Source: Antilocapra americana (Eukaryota > Chordata > Mammalia > Artiodactyla > Antilocapridae). From it: a stretch of DNA of 64,000 bases. The notes below the pieces were generated by a model. It saw only the letters and a program-made list of their open reading frames with translations. It had not been told where the DNA came from and did no database searches. Both the position numbers and the translations under genes were made by a program. Positions 1 through 11,751 of the stretch are shown piece by piece. Numbering within the stretch: position 1 is the first letter of the stretch; every line of letters starts with the position of its first letter. Location of the stretch: positions 23,690,915-23,754,914 of the forward strand of contig ML664199.1 of the NCBI GenBank assembly GCA_007570785.1, read 5' to 3'.

Positions 1-54
1 AGTCCATGGGGTCCCAAAGAGTCACACGACTGAGCGACTTTCACTTCACCTCAC
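1..54 (+). mobile_element. 3' tail of a Bov-tA/BovB-type element
   Basis: The segment ends in the tail common to Bov-tA SINEs and BovB (ATGGGGTC..AAAGAGTC..ACGACTGAGCGAC then TTTCACTTC). The head lies outside the window. It abuts an antisense BovB and probably inserted into it. SINE versus BovB origin cannot be decided from the tail alone. Confidence 0.75.
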
Positions 55-2620
55 TTCCTTGCAAGGAGCAGACTTCTTTGAATTGCCTGGTTCAGTCACC
101 ATCTGCAGTGATTTTGGAGCCCAAGATATAAAACTGTCACTGCTTCTACTTTTTCTCCTTCTATTTGCCATGAAGTAATGGGACCAGAGGCCATGGTCTT
201 AGTTTTATGAATGTTTTAAGCCAGCTTTTTCACTTTCCTCTTTCACTCTCATCAAGAGGCTCTTTAGTTCTTCTTCACTTTCTACCATTAGAGTGGTATC
301 ATCAGCATATCTGAGGCTGTTGATATTTCTCCCTGCAGTCTTTATTCCAGCTTCATCCAGCCCAGGATTTTGCATGATGTACTCTGCATATAAGTTAAAT
401 AAGCAGGGTGACAATATACAATCGTGACGTACTCCTTTCCCAATTTTGAACCTGTCAGTTGTTCTATATATGGTTCTAACTGTTGTTCTTTGACCCATAT
501 ACAGGTGTCTCAGGAGACAGGTAAGGTGGTCTGGTATTCTCATCTCTTGAAGAATTCTCCACACTTTGTTGTGATTCATAGAGTTAAAGGCTTTCACATA
601 GCCAATGAAGCAGACATGGACATTTTTCTTGAATTCCCTTGCTTTCTCTATGAGCCAAAGACGTTGGCAATTTGATCTCTGGTTACTCTACCTTTTCAAA
701 ATCCGTCTTGTACATCTGGAAATTCTGGATTTGCATACTGTCGAAGTATGGCTTGAAGAATTTTGAGCATTACCTTGCTAGCATGAGAAATGAACAGAAC
801 TGTACAGTAGTTTGAAAATTCATTGGCACTGTCCTTATTTGAGATTGGAATGAAAACCAGCCTTTTCCAATGCTGTGGCTACTGCTGAGTTTTTCAAATT
901 TGCTGGCATATTGAGTACAGCACTTTAACAGCATCATCTTTTAGGAGTTGAAATAGCTCAGCTGGAATTCCATCACCTCCACTAGCTTTGTTTTAGTTAT
1001 GCTTCTTAATGCCTTCCTGACTTCACACTCCACTCACTAAATGAGTGACCACACCATCATGGTTATTTGGGTCATTAAGACCTTTTCTGTGTAGTTCTTC
1101 TGTGTATTCTTGCAACCTCTTTTTAATCTCTTCTGCTTCTGTTAGAGCCTTACCATTTCTATCCCTTATTGTGTCTATCCTTGTATGAAATGTTAACTTG
1201 ATAGCTCTAATTTTCATTCATTGAAGAAGGCTTTCTTATTTCTCCTTGCTATTCTCTGGATCTCTGCATTCAGTTGGATATATCTTTCACTTTCTCCCTT
1301 GCTTTTTACTTCTCTTCTTTCCTCAGCTATTTGTAAATACTCCTCAGACAACCACTTTGCCTTCTTGCATTTCTTTTTCTTTGGGATGGTTTTAGTCTCC
1401 TGTGCAATGTTAGAACCTCTGTCTGTAGTTCTTCAGTCACTCTGTCTACCAGATCTAATTCCTTATATCTGTTTGTCACCTCCACTGTGTAATCTCAAGG
1501 GATTTGATTTAGGGCAGACCTGCAATGGCCTAGTGGTCTTCTCTACTTTCTTCAGTTTAAGCCTGAACTTGGCAATAAGAAGCTGATGATATGAACAATA
1601 GTCAGCTCCAGGTCTCACTTTTGTTGACTGTAGACAGCTTCTCCATCTTTGTCTGCAAAGAACATAACCAGTCTGGTTTCTGTATTACCATATGATGATG
1701 ATCATGTGTAGAATCATCTCTTGTGTTGCCGGAAAAGGGTGTTTGCTATGACCAACATCTTCTCTTGACAAAACTCTGTTAGCCTTTGCCCTTCTTCATT
1801 TTGCACTCAAGGCCCAACTTGCTTGTTACTCCAGGTATCTTTTGACTTCCTACTTTGGCATTCCAATCCCCTATGATGAAAAGGATATCTTTTGTTGTTG
1901 TTAGTTCTGAAGGGTCTTATAGTCTTCATAGAACTGTTCAACTTCGGCTTCTTCAGCATCAGTGGTTGAGGCATAGACTTGGATTACTGTGGTACTGAGT
2001 GGTTTGCCTTGAAAACGAACCGATATTATTCAGTCGTTTTTTGAGATTGCACTCAAGTACTGCATTTCAGATCTTGACTGTGAGAGCTACTTACTCTATT
2101 TCTTCTAAGGGATTCTTGCCATAGTAAATATAATGGTCACCTGAATTAAATTCTTCCATTTCTGTCCATTTTAGTTTACTGATTCCTAAGATGTTGATGT
2201 TCACTCTTACCATCTCCTGCTTGACCAGGTCCAATTTACCCTGATTCATGGACCTAAGATTTCAGACCTATGCAATATTGTTCTTTAGCATTGGATTTCA
2301 CTTTTATCACCTGACACATTCACAACTGTGTGTCATTTCCACTTTGGCCTAGTCACTTCATTCTTTGTGGAGCTATTAGTAATTGCCCTCCAGTCTTCTC
2401 CAGTGGCATATTGGACACCTTGCATCCTGAGGGGCTCATCTATACTGTTCATGGGATTCTCAGAACAAGAATACCGGGGTGGTTGCCATTCCCTCCTTCA
2501 GTAGACCACAATTTGTCAGAACTGTTCACTATGACCCATTGTTTTGGGTGGCCTTGCATGGCATGGCTCATAGCTTCATTGAGTTACACAAGCCCCTTTG
2601 CCATGACAATGCTGTGATCC
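55..2620 (-). mobile_element. BovB (RTE-clade) LINE, antisense, 3'-truncated, dead
   Basis: Read on the minus strand this is the BovB polyprotein region: endonuclease about 2300-1600, connector about 1600-1000, reverse transcriptase about 1000-200. Only fragments remain open. The piece at 205-597 (130 aa) holds RT palm blocks, with CILSPCLFNLYAEY around residues 60-73 and the catalytic YADD at residues 97-100 (bases 298-309). A piece at 1023-1217 matches the connector (EEIKKRLQEYTEELHRK). The endonuclease block reads NINILGISKLKW. Many stops and frameshifts separate the pieces, so it makes no enzyme. The final few hundred bases of the 3' end are missing; the 5' end fades near 2620. Confidence 0.92.
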
Positions 2621-3042
2621 ATGAAGCAGAAAGTGAAAGTTACTTCTTCTCTTAAAAGCTAGGCCCAGAACTAGCATGGCATTATTTCTGCTACATTCTC
2701 TTTGTTAATCATTCATAGTACCATTCCAGACTCAAAATGAGGAGTAGCAAAATCTACCTCTACATAGGGTAATTGACAAAGAATTTGCCATCACCTTCAA
2801 GCCACCACATTCCCCAATTTCCATTTCAGATATCTCCCAAATCACCCAAGAAGATTCTATGAAGCAAAGTAAGTCTATTAGCATTTCCAAAATACATCTG
2901 GTTCTTTCTCACTTCTCTGTCTAGAGCAAACCTATCCCTCTTCGTAAATTTTGCCCTCGGATACCTCTACCCTCTGGGGGATTCTAGACAGTCAGGATTG
3001 GCCATTGATCAGTGTCTCCTGTGAAGTTTCATGACAATATAG
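2621..3042. other. Unassigned intergenic DNA
   Basis: AT-moderate sequence without a convincing open frame, splice-site pair or repeat that I recognise. It separates the BovB 5' end from a DNA-transposon remnant. Confidence 0.4.
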
Positions 3043-3345
3043 TCATCCATTGGTATCTGCTGATGACTCGTTTCAGGACACCTCACAGATATCAAAATAT
3101 TCAGATATATGTCCCTTATATAAAAAGGTGTAGTATTTGCATATGATCATTGCATAGTCTCCTGGGTACTTTATCTCTAGATTGCTTATAATATCTAATA
3201 CAAGAAAAATGCTAAGTAAGTGGTTGCTGGAATGTGCAGCAAATTCAAGTTTTGTTGTTTCGAACTTCCTGAATTTTTTAAAATAGTATTTTCAATTTGC
3301 AGTTGGTTGATTCCATAGATGTAGAACCTGTGGATAGGGAGGGCT
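3043..3345. mobile_element. Non-autonomous MER-type DNA transposon (Tigger-like)
   Basis: The interior (CCCTTATATAAAA..GTGTAGTATTTGCATA, then TCTCTAGATTGCTTATAATA) resembles a common old mammalian MER element. The ends form degenerate inverted repeats: TGGTATCTGCTGATGACTCG on the left and GGTTGATTCCATAGATGTAG..CCTGTGGATAGGGAGG on the right. It has no coding capacity. The family name is a tentative recognition; orientation is not assigned. Confidence 0.55.
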
Positions 3346-3418
3346 GCGTGTACATTTACCTATTACTTGATACTTTCCAGATCTGAATACCCATTTTATA
3401 TGTAGTGTCTCACTGAAT

Positions 3419-3614
3419 GGGCTTCCCCTGTGGCTCAGCTGGTAAAGAATCCACCTGCAATGTGGGAGACCTGGGTTCGATCCCTGGGTTAGGAAGATCC
3501 TCTGGAGAAGGGAATGGCTACCCATTCCAGTATTCTGGCCTGGAGAATTCCATGGACCGTATAGCCCATGGGGTCACAAAGAGTCCGACATGATCGAGCA
3601 ACTTTCACTTCCTT
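3419..3614 (+). mobile_element. Bov-tA SINE
   Basis: It starts with the tRNA-like head (GGCTTCCCCTGTGGCTCAGC) containing A-box-like TGGCTCAGCTGG and B-box-like GGTTCGATCCC, followed by the body (CCATTCCAGTATTCTGGCCT) and the BovB-like tail ending TTTCACTTCC. Near full length at about 195 bp. No clear TSD seen. Confidence 0.9.
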
Positions 3615-3697
3615 CTCATTGCATGGGATTTCTATGTCACGGCTTTCAGTGTTGATCAGCGTTTAGTAAGTATTTTCTAATTTGAGTGCTGTATTGT

Positions 3698-3906
3698 GGG
3701 ACTTTCTCTGGTGGCCCAGACGGTAAAGAATCCACCTGCCAATGCAAGAAACCTGGTTCAGTCCCTAGGTTGGGAAGATCCCCTGCAGAACAGCATGGCA
3801 ATCCACCCCAGTATTCTTGCCTGGAGAGTTCCATGGACAGAGGAGCCTGGTGGGCTACAGACCACGAGGTCACAGAGAGTTGGACATGACTGAGTGACTA
3901 ACACAT
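3698..3906 (+). mobile_element. Bov-tA SINE
   Basis: A second full-length copy, directly oriented and about 84 bp after the previous one. The head is diverged (GACTTTCTCTGGTGGCCCAG; B-box-like GGTTCAGTCCC) but the body CCCCAGTATTCTTGCCTGGA and tail AGTTGGACATGACTGAGTGA are clear. Confidence 0.9.
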
Positions 3907-3934
3907 TGTGGGGAGGCAATGGTGGAAGGGACTT

Positions 3935-4135
3935 GACATTTGTTAAACACAGAGCCAAACACAATGCTATGTTTATACATATCATGTCATCATCAAGATG
4001 ATGGTCATTCTATAAAATGAGTATTTTTATTCACCTCTAACAGACAAGAAAATCAGTACTTAATTCACTTTATTTCACAACTGGTAAGTGGAAAAACCAG
4101 AACTGAATGTAAATCTGTTTAAGGCCAAGGTCTTT
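3935..4135 (-). mobile_element. MIR SINE remnant
   Basis: A worn antisense MIR, recognisable from TTATTCACCTCTAACAGACA followed by CAACTGGTAAGTGGAAAAACC, the positions of the usual ATTTTACAGATGAGG and AGCTAGTAAGTGGCAGAGCC blocks. An ancient, immobile fossil. Confidence 0.55.
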
Positions 4136-5871
4136 ATCTTTCATTGGTATCATCCTTCCTACAACTCCCTTGAAATGAAGTTGTATGGAAAAATAGGGGA
4201 AAACTATGTAACTAGGGACTGTGGTTTCTAGAGCATTTGAACCATGATCTTATGGTGAGGACATACTTTAGTCAGCTTATCTGCATGCAGACGTTTACTA
4301 GCGTTTAGGACTAAAGCTAAACATTAACCCACTTGAGATTTGTGGGGTTTTTTTTTTTTTTTGCTTTCAAACTCCCATGACTCTCAGTGGACTTGATCAC
4401 AGACCCTTTCCATTATTACTCCCTCTTAAACAGCTTCTGGGCCTCGTGACAGTACTTTTGGAAACACTGGGGCACATCTGTAGTGAAGTCACTAACATGT
4501 TTGACTCCTAGTCTTCTTCAGGCTTCATGACTCCAGCATCGCTGGGGAGCCCCTATTTATGTCTCCATTTGAAGAATCTCAAGAGAGTGCTTGTAGCTCC
4601 TTCTCTCCAGCCTCAGAGGGGAGAAAAATTGCTGGGTAGGCATTTCCAGAGGGCTTCAAGGGGATCAAAGAGAGAAAAGCAAACACTGAGGGAAAATGTG
4701 CTGTTTATTCTTGGAACACTGTTACATTGTCAGCTTTCTCCTCTCCAGTAATACTTGTTTTCCTGAAAGGATTATGCATGAATTTGCTTCTTCCCAGAGG
4801 ATTGAGATACCACTCAGCTTGTGACCTACAACTTCTGTCTCCCACACCCTCTCAATTATGCTTTCAGTTTTCTCACTGGCTGGGCAAAATTTAAAGAGAT
4901 TAAAATCAACCATGAGAGAAAGTGGGTTAACGCAGCTGCTGCAAATGCCCATGTCAGCAATCCAAGTCAGCAGCTTTAATTAACTCAACCATGGGGGCAG
5001 TGTCCCTGTGTCAAAGATGAGAAGATCCCAGAGATTTTAGGGCTCCATCCCCAGCGAAGGAGTGAGGAGGTTTAGGCTAAGTGAAGAGGGCTGCTGAGTG
5101 GAAATATCTTTCTTTGGGAGAGCAATTTTGGATTTCTGAGCATACACATCCAGAGTGGAGGTCAAGGAATTCCCCGAAAAGGAAAGAGAGAACAAGATTT
5201 CTGATGTGTTCATGAAATGTAAATGCCTGGATCTTGCTCTCCTATAGCACCCATTGCAGGGACTGCTGAAGGGCAGGGGGGAGAGACAGAGAAAAACAAT
5301 CAAATGTCACAGGCTGTGGCCTTGAGAACAACAGGTCTCAGAGGTTACATGTAGACTTAGAAAATAAGCTTGGATATAGTAATGAATGTAGACAGGAGGG
5401 CCCTCTTTACATGCTCTGTATGGTGCAAATCATCAGGGACCTATCCCTGACCTTGGGAAGAACCTAATAATGACTGAGATTAAATTTCCCTATGGAGGGA
5501 GTAAAGAGCTCAAAGTGAATTAAATTCACCTTAGAGAAATAAAAGAAGTGTGATGCCTCTTGCATCTTACTCATGAGGTAACACCTACTAAATACTCTGG
5601 GCAAACTCTGGATACAAAGAGATGAGCAAACACTTATTGCCCTCACAGTGAGGAAACAAATTGCAGAGTTCGCAGTGAAGACATCCCAGATGCCAGGGAT
5701 CCAGGAGGGAGTGCTGCCTCTATTTGAGGGCAGGGAAGCCTTTCCAGAATTCCCCACCTTTTTCCTGAGTCTCAAAAGATGAGTTGGAATTCCTCAGTGG
5801 AGGACAAGGGTGGAGTAAAGGACATTTTTTACAAAGGTATAGAAGTGTGAAATAGCATGACACATTTGGGA
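4136..5871. other. Intergenic DNA, mostly unassigned
   Basis: Contains a short T-run (about 4350-4371) and otherwise apparently single-copy sequence. Open frames here are under 105 codons, lack recognisable domains and overlap each other on both strands. No supported exon. Confidence 0.4.
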
Positions 5872-6096
5872 GATGGTAAAGAGGTACTAGTGGTAAAGAA
5901 CCTGCCTGCCAATATAGGAGACTCAGGGGGCATGTGTTCTACCCTTGGGTTGGGAAGATCCCCTGGAGGAGGGCATGGCAACCCACTCCAGTATTCTTGC
6001 CTGGAGAATCCCCATGGACAGAGGAGCTTGGTGGGCTACAATCCGTGGGGTCACAAAGAGTCAGACACAACTGAGTGACTGAGCCTGCATGCAGCA
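5872..6096 (+). mobile_element. Bov-A2-type SINE
   Basis: The head is the Bov-A2 form (GTACTAGTGGTAAAGAACCT), then GAAGATCCCCTGGAGGAGGG, CACTCCAGTATTCTTGCCTG and tail AGTCAGACACAACTGAGTGA ending near the GCATGC motif typical of this subfamily. Confidence 0.88.
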
Positions 6097-6640
6097 CAAA
6101 GAGGTTCATATAGCCGAAGCATTGCAGGTTGTTACAGGCTCCGTGGGGGCTGACCTGGAACAGCTTTGAATTCCATGCTAATTCTAGACTATATTCTGTA
6201 TGAGGTGGACAACCCCCAAAGGATTTTAGTAACATGAACAGATGCATTTATCATGAATCAAAGCCAGTTAAGGAAGGTCACAAAGGAGGTATGACCACAA
6301 AGGTAGGAAGGAATCTAAGAGATGGGAAAGTGAAGAAGTGAAGGGAGTATAGTTTGTGAAGAAGAAAATGGCCAACGGTGGACAATACTGCAGAGAGGTT
6401 CCAACATGAGCTCAGGGACAACCAATGGATTTTGAAATTTGGAGGCTATTACTGACTATAATGAGGGCAATTCCAATGGTATGTTGGGGCCAGAAAACAG
6501 GCAACAGTGAGCTGATGACTGAATGGAGTTTGAGAAAGTAATAGTAAATACACTCATTTATTTGAGAAATTTGGAGAAGAAATAAAGATATGGAAAAATA
6601 TACATAAGCAGATAATTTATTTATGTGTTTCAATTGATAA
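6097..6640. repeat. Possible ancient interspersed repeat
   Basis: Purine-rich sequence (AAAGGATTTTAGTAACATGAACAG; later GAATGGAGTTTGAGAAAG..) resembling a long, old mammalian repeat also suspected near 26470 and 53500. The match is by eye and weak; it could be unique DNA. Confidence 0.3.
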
Positions 6641-7383
6641 GGAGGACTCAGGCATGTTCAAGATTTAAGGAGGAGGCAATAAGAGGATCAAAGATAAGAG
6701 AGGGAAAAAAGTATTAGAAAACAAAGTCTGGCAAGCATGGGCTTAAAGCATGAAGATTCCGCTGACCAACCAAACTTCCCATATGCCCAAGGGGGTAGAG
6801 ATTACACACTAATTTAAAGGGTTCAAAGTATGGACTTTTGTTGAAGCAAATGAATCTGTCTTTCATTTATTATCTCTTCTTCTGTTTGGACCATAATCTT
6901 AGACTCTTTTTTCAACCTAAAGTAGATCACTGACTCCATTAGCCTCCATAGGAGGCTGACTGCTAGATGCAGACATCAATTTAGAAATGGAAATCACTCC
7001 AGTTTGGGCACTGGGGTAATGAACAGAGTGCTATCCATTTGGTTTGATTAGATTTGGCACACCTGTGCGTAAGGACACCATGTTCCAGAACTTGCTACTA
7101 TGAAATTTATGAATCAGAGAACTGATTAATGAATGCACTGTAGGGTTTTGAGAAGTTTAGGGTCACCTCAACCATCTGTTCTGGTTAGTGCACATTATTC
7201 AAAGAAATGAATAATTTGGTATGTTCTGTCATATGTTCTGTGTTTGCCTATTTATCTTTCAGACCAAATCACTAAATTTCTCAATCTCACACCTTTCACA
7301 GAGTTGCAGGATAAAAGTCTTTGAGGAATTTGGAAGAGTTGCAGACTATCTTGTAAAGGAGTACTGAAATAGAGCTCAGAGTT
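6641..7383. other. Unassigned intergenic DNA
   Basis: AT-rich, no recognisable repeat or exon. It precedes the BovB 3' end. Confidence 0.4.
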
Positions 7384-7768
7384 TAGTTCAGTTCAGTTCA
7401 GTCACTCAGTCGTGTCCAACTCTTTGCGACCCCATGAACCGCAGCATGCCAGGCCTCCCTGTCCATCACCAACTCCTGGAGTCTACCCAAACCAATGTCC
7501 ATCTAGTCTGTGATGCCATCCAGCCATCTCATCCTCTGTCTTCCCCTTCTCCTCCTGCCCTCAATCCTTCCCAGCATCAGGGTCTTTTCCAATGAGTCAA
7601 CTCTTCACATGAGGTGGCCACAGTATTGGAGTTCCAGCTTCAACATCGGTCCTTCCAATGAATACCCGGGATTGATCTCCTTTAGGATGGACTTGTTTGA
7701 TCTCCTTGCAGTCCAAGGGACTCTCAAGAGTCTTCTCCAACACCACAGTTCAAAAGCATTTGGTTCAG
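7384..7768 (-). mobile_element. BovB 3' end, 5'-truncated, antisense
   Basis: Begins on the plus strand with the antisense BovB terminus (TTCAGTTCAGTTCAGTCACTC) and runs through the 3' coding/UTR part (CTTTTCCAATGAGTCAACTC, TCTCCTTGCAGTCCAAGGGA) to AAAAGCATTTGGTTC. TTTAGTTCAGTT at 7382 and TTTGGTTCAGTT at the right edge may be a diverged TSD. Confidence 0.92.
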
Positions 7769-8938
7769 TTATGTTATTATGTTGAGCTACTGTAATTAAA
7801 ATTTTATACTTTATTTTGAACTTTACTGTTTCTTATTCCTCTAAAAATGACTTTTAGTAGTTTGCTACATATGAAGTGCATTTTTTTTAACAGATTGTGG
7901 GACTAAAATTAAGTGTGGCAGAATGTCTCAAAATTGAAATGTCAATGACACTTTCAATATAAGATAGACATTTATCTTATAAACAACATTTAGGGTCATA
8001 TATGTTGTGGATAGAGGTATAACTTGCACTTTCTTAAAGCACAACTATTAGAAATTTTACTAGGTATGTTTCCTGTTTCCATTGTCTCATTTCTTATAAT
8101 TAAAACCTCTTAGTTGCACAGTGCCTTCCTGTTCATTAGAAAGAGAATGTTTTGTATGAATGATTTATTAAAATTCCATTCATGCTTCTTTGGTCTGTTA
8201 GCTTCAATGAAAAAAGTAAAGGTCTCAGCCAAAGGATGAGAATCACCCCATGGAAAATAGAGGGAATAAAAGAGAAGCAAAATTTATACTCAGCTATATT
8301 CATAGTTTCACTGGTGAATATGTTTTGATTTAAAACCCATCAGTAATCAGAAGTATATTGTATTGGACAGCAGAAACTGGCTAGAGAAATATTTTGATTT
8401 CTACTTTGTTACCTCAAGCAAGATATGGTGGTTGAGCCAAGAGGACTTGGATTTCTACTCTTCTGACTGGACCCATGGGGAAATAATTCAATGAGAGATA
8501 AGCTTCCACTTTGCAATAGAATAAAGACATCCTTAGTGGATGCTTGTTCCTCATTATTTCATCTATTTTAAGTGCATAACATTTTAAGAAAGATGGAGGA
8601 AATAATTAGAACTCTGGGAGGCCAGTTGGGGAAGTTGGCCCTTAGCTGTGTGGCTTAAGTTCTCTATACTTTTCAGTTTTATGAAATTTTTCTGACTAGT
8701 GCATCCAGCATCCCCTTATATTTCTCTATATAGGTAAAACTTGACTTTCTGAAAATGAAGAAAAGACCAGGGGACATTAATTTGGTTATCTGTCTCTGGA
8801 AACTAGGGAGGGCATAACTGTCAATATTGACTTATTTGGTGATTAAAGGTGAAACAGTTGATGAAATGTCTGGCTGTAAGTGTTTGGTGCTGCATTCTTC
8901 AACCTTTGGTGTCTAAGAGGTATTAGCAACTAATACTA
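7769..8938. other. Unassigned intergenic DNA
   Basis: AT-rich, apparently single-copy sequence ending at the TA dinucleotide where the mariner element inserted. No gene signal. Confidence 0.4.
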
Positions 8939-10215
8939 TTAAGGTTGGTGATAAAGTAATTGAGATTTCAGATCATGAATTTTAAATCATTATAACTAGG
9001 CTCAAATACATCTTTATTAAACAAAATAGGAACCATTACAAACACCACATTTTTGCCAATAAGAAATAAATTTGTCTATTCGTGTAGCATAAAAATCCAT
9101 ACCTCAGGATTTGATGAACTCTTGGAAAGCATTTTCTGCATGCTGTTGATTGTGGAAGTGTTTTCCTTGCAAAAAGGTGTCAAGATGTTGAAGAACTGGT
9201 GGTTGTTGAGAGGTTAGGTGAATATACTGGATGAGGCAAAACGTTGTAGCCATTTTCATTCAACTTTTGAAGTGCTGGTTATGTGACATGAGGCCAGGTG
9301 TTGCCATGAGAAGAATTGGGCCCATTCTGTTGACCCATATTGGCTGCAGGCATTGCAGTTTTCAGTGCATCTCACCAATTTGCTGAGCATAATTCTCAGA
9401 TGTAATGGTTTCGCTGGGATTCAGAAAGCTGTAGTGGATCAAACAGGCAGCAGACCACCAAACAGTGATCATGGCCTTTTTTGGTGCAAGTCTGGCTTTG
9501 GGAAGCGCTTTGGAGCTTCTTCTTAGTCCAACCACTGAGCTGGTTGTCGCCAGTTGTTGTATAAAATCCCCTTTTCATTGCACATCATAATCTGATGGAG
9601 GAAGGGTTCATTTTCATTGCATAGAATAACAGAAGATGACACTTTAAAGCAACGATTTTTTTGATTTTCAGTCAGCTCATAAGGTACCCACTTCTCAAGC
9701 TTTTTCACCTTTCCAATTTGCTTCAAATGCTGAACAACCACAGAAGTGCCAAAGAACACTGAGTTCTTTGGCAACTTCTGGTAAGAGAATCAGTTTCAAT
9801 AATCTTCTCAGTTGGTCACTGTCAACTTCTGATGGCCAGCCACTATGCTCCTGATCCTCAAGGCTCTTGTCTCCTTTGAAAACTTCTTGAACCATCACTG
9901 CAGTATATGTTTGTTAGCAGTTCCTGGGCCAAATATATTGTTGATATTGCGAGTTGTCTCTGCTTCTTATAAGATCCATTTTGAACTCAAGTAAGAAAAT
10001 CTCTCAAATTTGGTTTTTTTTGTCCAACATCATTTCCCTTATCTAAAATAAATGTAAAATAAACAGCAAAGTAATAAATCACTAGCAAAAAACATAAAAT
10101 GAGAAATGCACATTAAAATGATGTATAATATAACCATATTTATTTAAGAATGTAACCCAATATTGAACAGCAAATTTCAGCAATGCAAAGCCGCAATTAT
10201 TTTTGCACCAACTAA
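8939..10215 (-). mobile_element. Mariner (Tc1/mariner, cecropia/Hsmar1-like) transposon with decayed transposase
   Basis: A nearly complete cut-and-paste transposon of about 1.28 kb, the usual mariner size. The left terminal repeat is TTAAGGTTGGTGATAAAGTA; the right end CAATTATTTTTGCACCAACTAA is its diverged inverse, matching the TTAGGTTGGTGCAAAAGTAATTG-type ends of Hsmar1-like mariners. A TA dinucleotide sits at the left edge, as expected. Transposase remnants read on the minus strand from about 9985 down to 9030: fragments at 9695-9898 (KGDKSLEDQEHSGWPSEVD, the region after the DNA-binding domain), 9523-9774 and 9396-9578 (GHDHCLVVCC, where the family has a catalytic-domain block). Stops and frameshifts break the frame, so it is inactive. 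Subfamily is inferred from the ends. Confidence 0.88.
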
Positions 10216-10661
10216 ATATCATATGACTAGCATCATTTCAGTGGGGAGTTATGAAGTGAATTTAAATGTCACCTGGTTAATGACTATCCATGGGCCTTAA
10301 CAGAAATTTTATTAGTTTTATTAGTTTTCTAGGGAATGTAAAGGTAAAAGTGAAAAGGTGGATTTTTAAAAAAAGAAGATAAAAAGGAAGCAAGAAACAA
10401 AGAGAAAGAAATTGTCTTGCATCCTGTAATAGTTTAAATAATATTTTAAACAATGTTCAATATTAAACAAGATGACTTAAACAATAATCTTACTTTTGTT
10501 AAGATTAATAAATATGAAAAGACTATAGGGTAGAACATTTTAAAAAATTCTCAGCATTCTGATTTTCCTGATGTGACATCGTTAGTGGTGACTGTTGTCG
10601 TATAAAATCCCCATTGACAGACATTGCTGTCTGTCTGCACGTCCATTAGCCTCTCATAAGG
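10216..10661. other. Unassigned AT-rich DNA
   Basis: Flanks the mariner. Contains A-rich purine runs (10370-10410) and a short stretch (10577-10606) resembling an internal mariner segment. No exon seen. Confidence 0.4.
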
Positions 10662-10825
10662 TCATAGGATGACAGGGGATGAGATGGTTGGATGGCATCA
10701 CTGATACAATGGACATGAGTTTGACCAAGCTCCAGGAAATGGTGAAGAACAGGGAAGCCTGGTGTGCAGCAATCCATGAGGTTGCAAAGAGTTGGACAGG
10801 ACTGAGTGACTGAACAACAGAAGTC
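10662..10825 (+). mobile_element. BovB 3' end fragment, sense
   Basis: Matches the sense 3' terminus: GATGAGATGGTTGGATGGCA, GGGAAGCCTGGTGTGCAGCA, then AAAGAGTTGGACAGGACTGAGTGACTGAACAACA. About 160 bp, heavily 5'-truncated. Confidence 0.85.
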
Positions 10826-10859
10826 ATGAGGCAATTTGTTTTGTCTTTCCTTTACATGT

Positions 10860-11395
10860 TTCAGTTCAGTTCAGTTGCTCCTTGGAAGGAAAGTTTAATT
10901 TCATGGCTGCATCTTTTAATTTCATGGCTGCAATCACCATCTGCAGTGATTTTGGAGCCCCCCAAAATAAAGTCTGACACTGTTTCCGCTGTTTCTCCAT
11001 CTATTTCCCATGAAGTGATGGGACTGGATGCCATGATCTTAGTTTTCTGAATGTTGAGCTTTAAGCCAACTTTTTCACTCTCCTCTTTCACTCTCATCAA
11101 GAGGCTTTTTAATTCTTCTCCACTTTCTGCCATCAGAGTGGTGTCATCTGCATATCTGAGGTTATTGATATTTCTCCTGGCAAACTTGTTTCCAGCTTGT
11201 GCTTCTTCCAGCCCAGTGTTTTTCGTGATGTACTCTGCATCCAAGTTAAATAAGCAGGGTGACAATATACAACCTTGATGTACTCCTTTTCCTATTTGGA
11301 ACCAGTCTGTTGTTCCAAGTCCAGTTCTAACTGTTGCTTCCTGACCTGCATACAGGTTTCTCAAGAGACAGGTCAGATGGTCTGGTATTTTTGCT
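10860..11395 (-). mobile_element. BovB fragment, antisense, internally deleted
   Basis: Starts with the antisense terminus TTCAGTTCAGTTCAGT and jumps directly to the RT 3' part (GGAAGGAAAGTTTAATTTCA), so the intervening 3' region is deleted. On the minus strand a 167-codon frame (10861-11364) includes CILSPCLFNLDAEYI and an intact LRYADDTTLM active-site block. A local duplication repeats TTTTAATTTCATGGCTGCA (about 10891-10931), giving two HEIK blocks. Truncated near 11395 within the RT. Confidence 0.9.
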
Positions 11396-11751
11396 CTGGC
11401 TCTTAGAGATCATTTACTACTTCTGAAATTATAAGCGCTTGATGTATGAATACTTCTTGTAAATAGCAGTGTCATAAGAGAAAGGACAAGGGTTCTGGTT
11501 TCAATAATTTGTACTTTCTTAGGACAGAACAAGATTTCCTACTCTTCAGCGTGTGTTGATGATCTCACCTGCTCAAGACTGAGATAAGTCCAGGGATTTT
11601 TGTTAGTTTGGTGTTATCTTAACATGCTTCAGTCAAGAGAGATACTTTGATGTTTTCCTTTTCTTGATGGCTTCTGGTGATCCATTACTAAACAGAGCAC
11701 CTTACTGTTTGCCTCACCTGTTAGGACCTCGGTTTTGTCTATGCCTTTCAT
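11396..11751. other. Unassigned intergenic DNA
   Basis: No repeat or exon recognised between the BovB fragment and the MER5-like element. Confidence 0.4.
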
